A stretch of 64,000 nucleotides of DNA from Enteroscipio rubneri (GTDB lineage: Bacteria > Actinomycetota > Coriobacteriia > Coriobacteriales > Eggerthellaceae): positions 496,001-560,000 of the forward strand of contig NZ_PPEK01000001.1 in the NCBI RefSeq assembly GCF_002899715.1, read 5' to 3'. Below the pieces are notes generated by a model, which was not told the DNA's origin, ran no database searches, and saw nothing but the letters and a program-made list of their open reading frames with translations. Positions 9,103 to 17,971 of this stretch are shown here, one piece after another. The position numbers and the translations under genes are program-made. How positions within the stretch are numbered: position 1 is the stretch's first letter; each line of letters opens with the position of its first letter.

Positions 9103-9202
9103 GATGCGGCAATATCCCGCCGCTCGGACGGTCCTGCTCGCACGAAACGCCCGCTGGACGTTTCGGCTCGTGCGGAACTCGCTTGGCGGACGTTGCCGCA
9201 TC
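9103..9202 (+). repeat. intergenic hairpin repeat, family A, copy 1
   Basis: Outer arms GATGCGGCAA (9103-9112) and TTGCCGCATC (9193-9202) enclose the family core at about 9122-9189. The core shows GCTCGGACGGTCCTGCTCGC, an inner stem CGAAACG/CGTTTCG around a GCT loop, and GCGGAACTCGCTTGG. Other copies: 45484-45579, 55853-55966, 62188-62295. It lies between ispD and ispF, both on this strand. Confidence 0.88.
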
Positions 9203-9232
9203 GTCTGCGCATGCTGAGATCGGAGGAAGCGA

Positions 9233-9748
9233 ATGATGCAGCCTGCGACGTTCGATCCGACTTCGCTGCGCGTCGGGCAGGGGTACGACGTGCACGCGTT
9301 CGCCGAGGGGCGCAAGCTCATCTTGGGTGGCGTGAACGTTCCCCATGTCCGCGGGCTGCTGGGCCACTCCGACGCCGACGTGCTGGCGCATGCCGTTGCC
9401 GATGCGCTGCTCGGCGGCATACGCGGGGGTGATATCGGCAAACTGTTTCCCGATACCGATCCGGCCTATGCGGGCGCCGACTCGCTCAAGCTGCTGGCTT
9501 CTGTGGCGGGGAAGGTGCGCGCCGAAGGCTTTCAGATACTCGACGTGGATTCCGTCATTGCCGCCCAGGCTCCCAAGCTTGCGCCGTATCGTGAGGCCAT
9601 GCGCGAGAACCTTGCGCGCGCTATGGGCGTTGCGGTGGAAAACGTGGGCGTGAAAGCCACCACCACCGAGCAGCTGGGCTTCGAGGGCCGCGAAGAAGGC
9701 ATATCGGCGACGGCGGTCTGCCTGCTTTGCCGATGTCGCGAGTTCTGA
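9233..9748 (+). CDS. ispF: 2-C-methyl-D-erythritol 2,4-cyclodiphosphate synthase
   Basis: A 171-residue enzyme that cyclises CDP-ME 2-phosphate to MEcPP in the MEP pathway, acting as a trimer with a zinc ion. Visible signatures are GYDVHAF (metal ligands Asp and His), [26 protein letters not shown] and the C-terminal [17 protein letters not shown]. The ATG at 9233 follows GGAGG. The two ATGs at its start are equivalent in effect. It is ordered after ispD as in many bacteria, here with a family A hairpin between them, so both are probably on one transcript unless the hairpin terminates or is cut. Confidence 0.95.
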   Translation: MMQPATFDPTSLRVGQGYDVHAFAEGRKLILGGVNVPHVRGLLGHSDADVLAHAVADALLGGIRGGDIGKLFPDTDPAYAGADSLKLLASVAGKVRAEGFQILDVDSVIAAQAPKLAPYREAMRENLARAMGVAVENVGVKATTTEQLGFEGREEGISATAVCLLCRCREF

Positions 9749-9818
9749 AACGCGATCCTGCAGCCCGTCCGCACTCCTCGCTTTCCACCGAACGAATCAG
9801 CCGAAAGGTACAGCCACC

Positions 9819-11321
9819 ATGATACGACTCTACGATACCAAGACGCGCACCAAGACCGACCTCGTTACACTCGAGCCGGGCAAGGTAGGTATGTACGTGT
9901 GCGGCCCCACCGTGTACAACTACATCCACGTGGGAAATGCACGCACGTTCATTTCCTTCGATAACATCCGTCGCTACCTCATGTGGCGGGGCTTTGATGT
10001 GACGTTCGTGCAGAACGTCACCGACGTCGACGACAAGATTATCGCGAAGTCGCTCGAAGAAGGACGTACGGCCGCTGAAGTGGCCGCCGAGTACACGGAG
10101 GCGTTTATCGAGGATATGCGCAAGGTGAACGTGCTCGACCCCGATGTGCGCCCGAAGGCCACCGAGGAGATCCCCGCCATGTTGAAGCTCATCCAGGAGC
10201 TCATCGATAGCGACCATGCCTACGAAGTGGAGGGGGACGTGTACTTCAGCGTGCGCTCGTACCCTGCCTACGGCGAGCTGTCGGGCCGCAACATCGACGA
10301 GATGGAGGGCGGTCACCGCGAGCTGCGCGCCGACGGCAAGGGCATCGAGGACCGCAAGCGCGATCCGCTCGACTTCGCCTTGTGGAAGGCCGCCAAGCCC
10401 GGCGAGCCGGCGTGGGAGTCTCCCTGGGGCCAGGGGCGCCCGGGCTGGCACATCGAGTGTTCGGCCATGTCGCGCACGTACCTGGGGCTGCCGTTCGATA
10501 TCCACGGCGGTGGCGGCGACCTGGTGTTCCCGCACCATGAGAACGAGCGTGCCCAGAGCGAGGCGGCGTGCGGCTGCACGTTCGCGAACTATTGGATGCA
10601 CGGCGGCATGCTGCAGATCAACTCCGAGAAGATGAGCAAGTCGCTCGGCAATTTCAAGCTGCTGCGCGACATCCTGAAAACCACCGATCCGGCCGTGCTG
10701 CGCTTCCTCATGCTGCAGACGCACTATCGCTCGCCGCTCGACTTTTCCGAGGAACGTGTGGCTGAGGCGTCCGTCGCGCTCTGCCGTATTGGCAACGCGG
10801 TGAAAAACCTCGACTGGCTTCTAAAGAACGCTGAGGATGGCCCGTCCGTGCTCGATGCCGCTGCGCTATCCGTCCGCACGGAACAGGCGAAAGAAGCCTT
10901 CATCCAGGCGATGGACGACGACTTCAACACGTGCAAGGCGCTCGGTGAGGTGTTCGAGCTCATCGCTGAGGCGAACGGGATGACGGCCGAAAAGACGCTT
11001 TCGCGCGAGGATGCGGATGCAGTGCAAGGCGTGCGGGATCTCGTCGTGGAGCTCATGGGCGTGTTCGGCATCGACGTTGCTGCAGAGTCGGGCGCCTGCG
11101 CCGCGAACACATATCCGACCGAGGTCGTGGCGCTGGCCGCCGATCTTGCCGGCTACGACGGCGCCGATGCCGTCGAGGCCATGGATGCGCTTTTGAATGC
11201 TCGCTCCGAAGCACGCGCTGCCAAGGACTGGGCCTGCGCCGACGCCGTGCGCGACGGTTTGTGCGGTCTCGGCTTCGTCATCGAGGACACCCCGCAAGGT
11301 CCGAGGGTTGCGCTGGCCTGA
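9819..11321 (+). CDS. cysS: cysteinyl-tRNA synthetase
   Basis: A 500-residue class I synthetase. It has the N-terminal [18 protein letters not shown], containing the zinc-ligand Cys and the HIGH-equivalent HVGN; the second zinc site region ([15 protein letters not shown]); and KMSKSLGN as the KMSKS loop near residue 270. The C-terminal helical anticodon-binding part is complete. The ATG at 9819 has AAAGG at a suitable distance. It follows ispF by 70 bases, a frequent actinobacterial order, so cotranscription with ispD and ispF is likely. Confidence 0.96.
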   Translation: MIRLYDTKTRTKTDLVTLEPGKVGMYVCGPTVYNYIHVGNARTFISFDNIRRYLMWRGFDVTFVQNVTDVDDKIIAKSLEEGRTAAEVAAEYTEAFIEDMRKVNVLDPDVRPKATEEIPAMLKLIQELIDSDHAYEVEGDVYFSVRSYPAYGELSGRNIDEMEGGHRELRADGKGIEDRKRDPLDFALWKAAKPGEPAWESPWGQGRPGWHIECSAMSRTYLGLPFDIHGGGGDLVFPHHENERAQSEAACGCTFANYWMHGGMLQINSEKMSKSLGNFKLLRDILKTTDPAVLRFLMLQTHYRSPLDFSEERVAEASVALCRIGNAVKNLDWLLKNAEDGPSVLDAAALSVRTEQAKEAFIQAMDDDFNTCKALGEVFELIAEANGMTAEKTLSREDADAVQGVRDLVVELMGVFGIDVAAESGACAANTYPTEVVALAADLAGYDGADAVEAMDALLNARSEARAAKDWACADAVRDGLCGLGFVIEDTPQGPRVALA

Positions 11322-11364
11322 CGGTCGGCGCAACGCCAACCCGCGTCTTTTCCGAAACCTGCGC

Positions 11365-11370
11365 TACAAT
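11365..11370 (+). promoter_or_regulatory. TACAAT box placed for a leaderless transcript
   Basis: TACAAT ends only seven bases before the ATG at 11378, and no ribosome site lies between them. A start of transcription at the usual distance would coincide with the ATG. No good -35 is seen. Confidence 0.45.
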
Positions 11371-11377
11371 ACGGCGC

Positions 11378-12625
11378 ATGCGAAACCGAGAGACATCTTC
11401 ACCTGAACTCCTCGCGCCGGTCGGCGGGCGGGCGCAGCTGGAGGCGGCCGTGCGCTTCGGCGCGGATGCGGTGTACTTCGCCTGCGACCGCTTCGGGCTG
11501 CGCCAGCGCGCCTCGAACTTCGCGCTCGACGACGTGCCCGCGGCCGTGGTCTGCGCGCATACGGCTGGTGCGAAGGCCTACGTGGCCGTGAACGCGCTCA
11601 TGGACGCCGACGACGTGGCGGCGCTGCCCGCGTACCTGGAGGCCCTCGACGCCGCGGGCGCCGACGCGCTCATCGTGAGCGATCTCGGCGCGTTCTCGCT
11701 CGCGCGTCGACATGCGCCGCACGTTGATCTGCACGTGAGTACCCAGGCCGGCGTGATGAACGCCGAGGCCGCCCGCATGTGGTACGAGCTGGGCGCGAGC
11801 CGTGTGGTGTGCGCCCGCGAGATGAGTGTGGAGGACGTCGCGCGGATGCGCGCCGACGCGCCGCGCGGGCTGGAGCTGGAGGCGTTCGTGCACGGGGCCA
11901 TGTGCATGGCCGTGTCGGGGCGCTGTCTCTTGAGCTCGGCGATGGCCGGCCGCTCGGGCAACAAGGGGCACTGCGCCCAGCCGTGCCGGTGGAGCTACGC
12001 GCTTGTGGAGGAGCAGCGCCCCGGCGAGTTCTACCCGGTGGAGGAAGATGTGCGCGGCACCTACGTCATGAACGCGCAGGACCTGTGCATGGTGGAGCAC
12101 TTGGATGACCTGATCGCGGCTGGCGTGGACTCGCTTAAGATAGAAGGCCGCAACAAGAAGGCGTTCTATGTGGCCACGGTCGTGCACGCTTACCGCCGCG
12201 TGCTCGACGGGGCTGACCCGGCCGAGGGCGCGGCCGAGCTCGCGTGCGTGTCGCACCGTCCCTATTCCACCGGCTTCTACTACGGGCCCGCCGAGCAGTC
12301 GTCCGAGCGCGACGGCTACATAAGGGAGTGCCTGCACGCGGCCGACGTGCGCGCATGCGAGCCGGCCGGCCCGGGCGCGTGGCGCGTGGAGGCCATGTGT
12401 CGCAACCGCTTTTGCGAGGGCGACGAGCTGGAGGCGCTCTGTCCTCATCGCTCTGTCGTGCCGGTGCGGGTCCGCAATTTGGTCTGGTTGCCGGAGGCCG
12501 ATGAGGATGACCCGCATCCCGCGCCCGTTGCCGTGTCCGCGGCGAACCGCTCGGCCGAACGCTATGCCTTCGAGACGGAAGAACCCCTCTCCCCGGGCGG
12601 CTACCTGCGCATCCGCGCCGACTGA
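11378..12625 (+). CDS. U32 family peptidase-like protein (RlhA/TrhP type)
   Basis: A 415-residue protein with the U32 fold: PELLAPVGGRAQLEAAVRFGADAVYF at the start, VSTQAGVMN, and the family signature around EAFVHGAMCMAVSGRCLLS near residues 168-186, followed by CAQPCRWSY. Those conserved cysteines suggest an iron-sulphur site. Characterised family members help hydroxylate RNA (rRNA C2501 or tRNA U34); older members were described as collagenases, which is not supported here. The ATG at 11378 sits directly behind a TACAAT box and lacks a ribosome site; the open frame extends upstream into cysS in another frame and is not used. Confidence 0.85.
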   Translation: MRNRETSSPELLAPVGGRAQLEAAVRFGADAVYFACDRFGLRQRASNFALDDVPAAVVCAHTAGAKAYVAVNALMDADDVAALPAYLEALDAAGADALIVSDLGAFSLARRHAPHVDLHVSTQAGVMNAEAARMWYELGASRVVCAREMSVEDVARMRADAPRGLELEAFVHGAMCMAVSGRCLLSSAMAGRSGNKGHCAQPCRWSYALVEEQRPGEFYPVEEDVRGTYVMNAQDLCMVEHLDDLIAAGVDSLKIEGRNKKAFYVATVVHAYRRVLDGADPAEGAAELACVSHRPYSTGFYYGPAEQSSERDGYIRECLHAADVRACEPAGPGAWRVEAMCRNRFCEGDELEALCPHRSVVPVRVRNLVWLPEADEDDPHPAPVAVSAANRSAERYAFETEEPLSPGGYLRIRAD

Positions 12626-12659
12626 CACGGTCAAGACGCTTTGCGCGGGGCGTGCTCTT

Positions 12660-12774
12660 GTGCGGGCTGTTTTCCGCAGCTTACTCGATATGCGGCGTGG
12701 TGGAAAAAGAGTCAACAGGCACGATGCCGAGATCGGCGCGAACGTTGGAGTTGGCTAAAACTAACAGCCCGCAC
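12660..12774. repeat. distant inverted repeat in the gap after the U32 gene
   Basis: GTGCGGGCTGTT (12660-12671) and AACAGCCCGCAC (12763-12774) are perfect complements 91 bases apart. They could fold as the base of a longer structure. Nothing else supported is seen in 12626-13007. Confidence 0.4.
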
Positions 12775-13007
12775 AGGCAGAAATCCCGCGCATGGGACTG
12801 AGGGGAAAGGTGTTCGTCGATGCTTCCGCGGTTGGCTGCCTTAGGGTGATTTTGTGTCTCATCGTTGATGATAGGGCCTGTGAACTGCGTCGAAGCGATG
12901 GAGTTCTGCAAAGAGGCCGTTATCGCGCTTGTGATCCGGCGCGTTACACTGGGCTGCACTCTACGAAAAGGAACGACATCATCGCTCCAAGGAAAGCGAG
13001 GTGCATC

Positions 13008-13844
13008 ATGCCCAACCATGTCTATCGCTCGACGGCGGCTCCCGGCGTCGCCCAGCGAGTCCGCAGCACGAAGACGGGCCGGAAGCTCGAGCGCGGCGGC
13101 TATCTCACGCCCGAGACCGTCACGCTCTGGATCGTCTACGCCCTCACGCTGCTCGGCAACGTCATCATCGAAGCCGGCCAAGTGGGCGGGAATACGTCGG
13201 CCACGGTCGCATACGGCGTGTTCACGTGGTTCACGCCGGCCGGCTACGTCTTCTCCATCTGGTCGCTCATCTACGTTGCGCTCATCGGCTGGCTCGTCTC
13301 CTACACGCGCGAGGCGCCTACTCGGCCGAAGCGTTTCAGCTTCACGTCCGTGCTGTTCATCGCGAGCTGCGTTCTGAACGTGCTGTGGCTGGCGCTCTGG
13401 CATTTCGAGCTGGTGGGCATCTCACTCATCGTCATCGTCGCCGAGTGGGTGGTGCTCGCGTCCCTGTACCTGAACGTGCGCCGCACGGCGCGGACGGGAT
13501 GGGGCTGGGTGCCCATCTCAATCTACACGGCCTGGGTGACCGTGGCGACGCTCGCGAACCTGGCCATCCTCATCACGCGCGCCCTCGACGGCGGCGTTCC
13601 GTTCTTCAACGGCCTCTCGGTGGTGCTGCTCACCGCGGGCGTGCTGGTGCTGGGCTACGTCATGAGGAAGCGCTACCAGGACATCGCCTTCCCGCTCGTG
13701 TTCTTCTGGGCGCTTATCGGCGTCGCCGTGAACGTGGGCGAGGTGTCGGGCTTCACGGCGGCTCTCGTGTACATCATGCTCGTCGTGGCCGCGATCGCCA
13801 CGTTCGTGCCGGTCTCCAAGGTGCTGGCCGCGATGCGGGGCTAG
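13008..13844 (+). CDS. TspO/MBR-like membrane protein
   Basis: A 278-residue membrane protein with about seven hydrophobic segments after a basic N-terminal tail of about 37 residues. The stretch FTWFTPAGYVFSIWSLIYVAL strongly resembles the conserved loop-helix of the TspO/MBR-like family (the WxPPGWxFxxxWxxLY pattern of classical TspO, and the FTPAGWxFSIWGLIY pattern of longer bacterial relatives). It is longer than classical five-helix TspO (about 160 residues), so the ligand should not be assumed. The ATG at 13008 follows GGAAAGCGAGG. It is a single-gene unit with a hairpin terminator after it. Confidence 0.62.
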   Translation: MPNHVYRSTAAPGVAQRVRSTKTGRKLERGGYLTPETVTLWIVYALTLLGNVIIEAGQVGGNTSATVAYGVFTWFTPAGYVFSIWSLIYVALIGWLVSYTREAPTRPKRFSFTSVLFIASCVLNVLWLALWHFELVGISLIVIVAEWVVLASLYLNVRRTARTGWGWVPISIYTAWVTVATLANLAILITRALDGGVPFFNGLSVVLLTAGVLVLGYVMRKRYQDIAFPLVFFWALIGVAVNVGEVSGFTAALVYIMLVVAAIATFVPVSKVLAAMRG

Positions 13845-13860
13845 GCTTGCGCCGGGTTTC

Positions 13861-13887
13861 GCGCCCGCCCGGCACCCAGGCGGGCGC
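13861..13887 (+). terminator. hairpin downstream of the TspO-like gene
   Basis: GCGCCCGCC (13861-13869) pairs with GGCGGGCGC (13879-13887). There is no T tract. Confidence 0.45.
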
Positions 13888-14075
13888 AGCCGTCTTCCGG
13901 GCGAGCGCGGCTGCCTTCTTCCGGTTGTCCTCCGGGTAAGGCGGCCCTGCGCGGCGCCGTGCGCACCATGCCCTGCGCGGCGTGCAGCAGCGCGGCGAAT
14001 CAGCTTTTCCCGATGCAACCGCCGGTACTTCTTGCTATGATAAGCGGCAAGGAAACCCGGACGAAAGGGGTCGCT

Positions 14076-14375
14076 ATGGGAACGAAGGCAGCGGAGGCAC
14101 TCGACGTATCCCTCGACGAGCTCCCAACCTACCTGCACGCGAAGCATTCCGTGTACATGGAGGTTGACGGAGCGACGTATTACCTCACCGACGTGAACGA
14201 CCGGTACTGGCGGGTGCAGGACACGACCCGTTTGAACGAAAAGGGTCATTACGTCGATGCGAGCGAACTCGTGCCCACGGTGAGTGAGTTCTTGACGCTC
14301 CCCTTCGCCGACGGGAAATCGATCTCCGATCTCTTCGGCCAAGCGACGTTCTACGCGTCCGAGAAAACCGAATAG
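14076..14375 (+). CDS. small hypothetical protein, 99 residues
   Basis: Not recognised. The ATG at 14076 has AAAGGGG before it and a TATGAT box at about 14035-14040, so it is probably expressed. The protein is soluble, acidic and rich in aromatic residues (VYMEVDGATYYLTDVNDRYWRVQ), with no Cys pair, signal or membrane segment. The central part alternates polar and aromatic residues like a small beta-sheet domain. It stands between a membrane protein and an OYE reductase, both on the same strand; no functional link can be drawn. A hairpin follows at 14384-14403. Confidence 0.65.
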   Translation: MGTKAAEALDVSLDELPTYLHAKHSVYMEVDGATYYLTDVNDRYWRVQDTTRLNEKGHYVDASELVPTVSEFLTLPFADGKSISDLFGQATFYASEKTE

Positions 14376-14383
14376 CAGCGATG

Positions 14384-14403
14384 GCGGCCGTGCAAGCGGC
14401 CGC
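14384..14403 (+). terminator. hairpin after the 99-residue gene
   Basis: GCGGCCG (14384-14390) pairs with CGGCCGC (14397-14403), giving a short GC-rich stem with no strong T tract. Confidence 0.4.
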
Positions 14404-14493
14404 TTCCGATTCAAGGGCGCAACGGCCGCGATTGGCGGGGGCTCGTCTGAAGCAGCCGCGTGCGGTCGTTTCTCGTGCAAGGGAGTGGGCAAG

Positions 14494-15606
14494 GTGAGCA
14501 AGCTGTTCGAGAAATTCGAGATTGGGACGCTACGGGCCAAGAACCGGTTCGTGCGCGCCGCCACCTATGAGGCGCTCGCCGATGACGCCGGGCGGCCGAC
14601 GTCGGCGCTGCAGGCTGTGTACGAAAGGCTCGCAGAAGGAGGCGTCGGCACGATCATCACCGGGTATGCGCACGTCATGGCAGACGAGCAGCCCAATCCC
14701 CGCATGCTGGGCATGCACGACGACGCGCTCGTTCCCGCGTATCGCGCTCTGGTCGAGGCCGTGCATGCACGAGGAGCGCGCATCGTGGCGCAGATCGTCT
14801 ACGGGGGTTCGGCGACGCGGCTCGATCCCCCCAGCGCGCGCATTCTCGGGCCGTCCGCCATCGCGGAGCCGAGCACGGGCATTATCCCGGAGGAAGCCTC
14901 GCAGCAAGACATCGACGACGTGGTGGAAGCGTTCGCCCGCGCCGCCCGAAGGGCGCGCGACGCCGGGTTCGACGGCGTCGAGGTGCATGCCGCCCATGGC
15001 TACCTGCTCAGCCAGTTTCTGAGTTCCCGCATGAACCAGCGCACCGATGCCTACGGAGGGTCGATCGAGAACCGTGCTCGCATCGTCGTCGAAGTTATCG
15101 AAGCAGCGCGCAGGGAGGTGGGGCTGGCGTTTCCGCTCATGATCAAACTGAACAGCAGCGACGGTGCGGGCGGGGGACTCACCGAGGACGATAGCCTTCA
15201 AGCGGCGAAGTTGTTCGTGCGCGGCGGCATCGATGCCGTCGAGGCGAGCGGGGTCTGGCGAGCCTGCAAGACGCGCGCGTTTGCGGGGGAGCCATACTTC
15301 GGCGCCTACGCACGGCGTTTGGCGCGCGAGGTGGACGTGCCGGTGGTGGTGACGGGCGGGAACAGGAGCTTCGAAGTAATGGAGCGCATGGTGGCCGAAG
15401 ACGGGATTGCCGCGTTCGGTTTGAGCCGTCCGCTGCTCTGCGAGCCCGATCTTGTCGCTCGGTGGAAGGAGGATCCTGCGTATTCGGTGCGTTGCGTATC
15501 CTGCAACCAATGCGTCGCGTCTCCCGATCGCCGTTGCATCCTGAGAAAGCGCGACGAAGCGGCGGAGTGCCGAGTCGATCCGGGTGAGGGCATAGGGCAT
15601 TCCTGA
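14494..15606 (+). CDS. NADH:flavin oxidoreductase, old yellow enzyme family
   Basis: A 370-residue FMN TIM-barrel protein. Family signatures include NRFVRAATYE near the N-terminus, the active-site region GFDGVEVHAAHGYLLSQFLS (His pair that binds the substrate oxyanion), SIENRAR, and GLSRPLLCEPDL near the phosphate-binding end. The C-terminus carries a short Cys cluster (CVSCNQCVASPDRRC), as in the 2,4-dienoyl-CoA reductase branch that holds a 4Fe-4S cluster, but the FAD/NAD domains of that branch are absent. The start is set at GTG 14494, nine bases after AAGGGA; a GTG at 14485 sits on the ribosome site itself. Substrate unknown. Confidence 0.85.
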   Translation: MSKLFEKFEIGTLRAKNRFVRAATYEALADDAGRPTSALQAVYERLAEGGVGTIITGYAHVMADEQPNPRMLGMHDDALVPAYRALVEAVHARGARIVAQIVYGGSATRLDPPSARILGPSAIAEPSTGIIPEEASQQDIDDVVEAFARAARRARDAGFDGVEVHAAHGYLLSQFLSSRMNQRTDAYGGSIENRARIVVEVIEAARREVGLAFPLMIKLNSSDGAGGGLTEDDSLQAAKLFVRGGIDAVEASGVWRACKTRAFAGEPYFGAYARRLAREVDVPVVVTGGNRSFEVMERMVAEDGIAAFGLSRPLLCEPDLVARWKEDPAYSVRCVSCNQCVASPDRRCILRKRDEAAECRVDPGEGIGHS

Positions 15607-15677
15607 TCGTGCCCGGGATTGTGCCGAACGTGCACAGCGCGCTCTTACGGCACGGTTCTGAAGCTGAAAAACGAAAC

Positions 15678-15704
15678 AAGCCGTCGGCTTTATGCCGACG
15701 GCTT
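15678..15704 (-). terminator. terminator of tRNA-Ala
   Basis: AAGCCGTCGGC and its complement GCCGACGGCTT (15694-15704) form an 11-pair stem. Read on the minus strand it runs into a T-rich tail (TGTTTCGTTTTT). Confidence 0.85.
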
Positions 15705-15713
15705 GCGAATTCA

Positions 15714-15789
15714 TGGTGGAGCCTAGGGGGATCGAACCCCTGACCTCATGGCTGCCAGCCATGCGCTCTCCCAGCTGAGCTAAGGCCCC
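15714..15789 (-). tRNA. tRNA-Ala (anticodon GGC)
   Basis: Read on the minus strand: acceptor GGGGCCT/AGGCTCC, D arm TAGCTCAGCTGGGAGAGC, anticodon stem CATGG/CCATG around CTGGCAG giving anticodon GGC, T arm GGGGTTCGATCCCC, and an encoded CCA (15714-15716). Confidence 0.96.
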
Positions 15790-15805
15790 GAAAAGTGCGA
15801 GCTTT

Positions 15806-15833
15806 AGTATAACGCAAGCGCACATCCGGTCAA
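15806..15833 (-). promoter_or_regulatory. promoter of tRNA-Ala
   Basis: On the minus strand TTGACC (15828-15833) and TATACT (15806-15811) are 16 bases apart, placing transcription start shortly before the tRNA. Confidence 0.8.
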
Positions 15834-16053
15834 GAGGTTTTTTTGGAAATCTACGATCCCCGGTATCAGGGTCGCTGCCGGCTGAGGAGGGAGCCCCCGA
15901 GCCTGCGTGCGGCGCCTGCGATTGCGAGCCGCTTGCCCCTGCGCGCGAGCGACTGCCCCGAAAGGTTGGTATACTGGATGCCTTCGATGGGCGATTGCCC
16001 GGGTCGGGTCCTCGGCGGCTCGGTTTCGGCGCGTGCTGCTGAGGTGGGAGACA

Positions 16054-16533
16054 ATGGCTGAAAATGCAGGTGCGGCCGCACGGCCACGCACGATGGGGGA
16101 CGACGGCGCGCCGATGACGCGTTGGCAGCGGTGTCTCCACAGCTTGTGCGTGCTCATGGTCGCATGGGCGCTGGTCGAACTTGTGGGAGGATCTGCCCTG
16201 TGGGCGGCCTATGCGGTCGATATGCCGCTGCTCGGTTCGGTTGGCCGCGATCTCGTCGTGCCCCAGACGGGCGCTATGGCGTTTTTGGGGGCTCTTCTCA
16301 ACTTGGCCATAGGTGCGCTCGGCATGCGCGGGGCGAAGAACCCGCGCAGGATCACGCTTTTCTTTTGGATCGTGTTCGCGGATGCCATGCTGACGGCGTG
16401 GGCCCTAGCCAGTAGTATATCGTATGGCAGATGCGACCTTACCTCGCTCGTGAGCGGCCTATTCGTCATCGCGCTCGCCGTATGCGCTTGGCAGGTGCGC
16501 GGCCAGACGGGGTACTTCGACGAGCATCCCTGA
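16054..16533 (+). CDS. hypothetical membrane protein, 159 residues
   Basis: Not recognised. After a polar N-terminus of about 27 residues there are four hydrophobic segments (near residues 30-55, 70-90, 100-122 and 130-148) and a short tail. The ATG at 16054 has GAGGTGGGAG before it; a TATACT box lies near 15968. It is convergent with the minus-strand gene ending at 16624. The compact four-helix layout is similar to small DUF-type integral membrane proteins of Coriobacteriia, without a motif that shows a function. Confidence 0.6.
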   Translation: MAENAGAAARPRTMGDDGAPMTRWQRCLHSLCVLMVAWALVELVGGSALWAAYAVDMPLLGSVGRDLVVPQTGAMAFLGALLNLAIGALGMRGAKNPRRITLFFWIVFADAMLTAWALASSISYGRCDLTSLVSGLFVIALAVCAWQVRGQTGYFDEHP

Positions 16534-16623
16534 GCAAGGACGCCCCGATGCGCATCCGAAGGCGCCGGAGGCTGTGCGCAGCACCGCGATGCGCGTCATA
16601 CGGAAGATGCTCGGCGGCTCGCC

Positions 16624-17892
16624 CTAGGCCGGAGTTCGGGCGCATGCGAAGAGCGCGAGTTCCTCGATGAGCAGGTTGAGCTCGGCGTCGCGTGAGGAGT
16701 CGGCGTTCGTCGTCATGCGCAGTTCCGCTCCTGCCGAGTCGGGCCGCCGCCCCGGCACGCCGATCCATCCGCGCAGTGCGGGCTTCAGGGCCTCGCAAAG
16801 CTCCGCGAAGCGCGTGACCGACTCAGGATGCGCAATGCGGTACGAGCATCCGTAGCCGGTCGCCTGGTCGAGCGCCTTCAGGCGGCGCGGCGAGTACAGG
16901 GGATGCCGATCAGGATACCGAAGGAACAGGTACACGCAAGCCGTATAGTAGTTCCCGTGGGACGACCGTCGAGGGACCGCGTTCGCAACGAGGGCGCGAT
17001 GTTGCTCGAACAGGCGTGCTGTCTCGGCCTCGAATCGACAGATGCGCTCGATGAGCGGCTCCTTCTCGTCGAAGAGCGATCGGAGAGCATGCCTCGTCGC
17101 TTCTGGCTCCGCCTGGGCAAACGCGAGCATCTCTTTGTGAGGGTTGAAGAAGTATCCCTTGAACAGCAGATGATGGCTCTCTGCAAGCGCGTCGGACAGC
17201 ATGGCTGCAACATCGTCCGCTTCCTCGTTCCATCGAGCTTGAAAACATCGGACAGCCCGGCGGGTCCGATCGTCGCGATCGTGCTGCAACAGGTGTGCGC
17301 CGTATGCATCGAGCAGCTTCGCCGTCTTTTTCGGATCGAGCACGGGAGTCTCGGGTGTGCAGGCGCGTGGCGGCGGGAACGCATCGGGCCGCACCCATGA
17401 CAGGACGATGGGCAACACGGTTCGGCCCGGCAGGCGCAGGTTCTCCACCTGCGCCTGCACCCGCTTCATCCCAGCCTCGTCCGAATCGCGTTCCATGGCG
17501 ACGGCGAACAGGTTCCAGAGCGCCTCAATCTGAAGCGGCTCGGCCGCGCCGCGGCCAAAGAGGCGCGCCTGCCGGTCCTGGACGAGGGCGAGCCCTTCGA
17601 AGGACTCCGGCGGGCGGACGTCGAGAAGGCCGAGCGCATCGCACAGGCAGGTGAAAAGACGAACGCGCCGATTATTGTCCAACGGACGACAGAAGGCGGC
17701 GAAGATCGTGAACGGGCAGATGTCGTTCAGATCCTCGCCATTTTCGATAATAGGCAGCGAGACGCAGCTCTCTTCGAGCGCATAGGCGAGCGCATCGATG
17801 AGCGCATCGCGATCACGCCTTCGCTCCAGCACCGCAGTTGCGAGCCGCTTATGTGCGGCAAGCCACGGGTACGATTCGATTCGATTCTGCAT
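16624..17892 (-). CDS. orphan McrB-N-like protein without an ATPase domain
   Basis: A 422-residue soluble protein. The first part (PFTIFAAFCRPLDNNRR near residues 59-75, ESFEGLALVQDRQARLF near 96-112, then SWVRPDAFPPP near 165-175) matches in order the sensor region in front of many McrB-type AAA ATPases (pattern DPFTxFGxFNRG, PTxFDGIPVLNN, GLYWIRPxxF). A later stretch (NYYTACVYLFLRYPDRHPLYSPRRLKALDQATG, near residue 320) looks like the 'fate' module of such proteins, where a Tyr-Pro-Ile-Tyr-type motif is usual. No Walker A or Walker B motor and no McrC partner is present. The ATG at 17892 has TGAGG before it. It may be a decayed or repurposed modification-dependent restriction subunit. Confidence 0.5.
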   Translation of the reverse strand: MQNRIESYPWLAAHKRLATAVLERRRDRDALIDALAYALEESCVSLPIIENGEDLNDICPFTIFAAFCRPLDNNRRVRLFTCLCDALGLLDVRPPESFEGLALVQDRQARLFGRGAAEPLQIEALWNLFAVAMERDSDEAGMKRVQAQVENLRLPGRTVLPIVLSWVRPDAFPPPRACTPETPVLDPKKTAKLLDAYGAHLLQHDRDDRTRRAVRCFQARWNEEADDVAAMLSDALAESHHLLFKGYFFNPHKEMLAFAQAEPEATRHALRSLFDEKEPLIERICRFEAETARLFEQHRALVANAVPRRSSHGNYYTACVYLFLRYPDRHPLYSPRRLKALDQATGYGCSYRIAHPESVTRFAELCEALKPALRGWIGVPGRRPDSAGAELRMTTNADSSRDAELNLLIEELALFACARTPA

Positions 17893-17971
17893 AGCGAAAC
17901 CTCACTGCCGCTCGAACGTGCGGGCACCGCCGGGAGGGAGGGTAGCGGCGCCCGCGTTCGAGGGAATCGTT

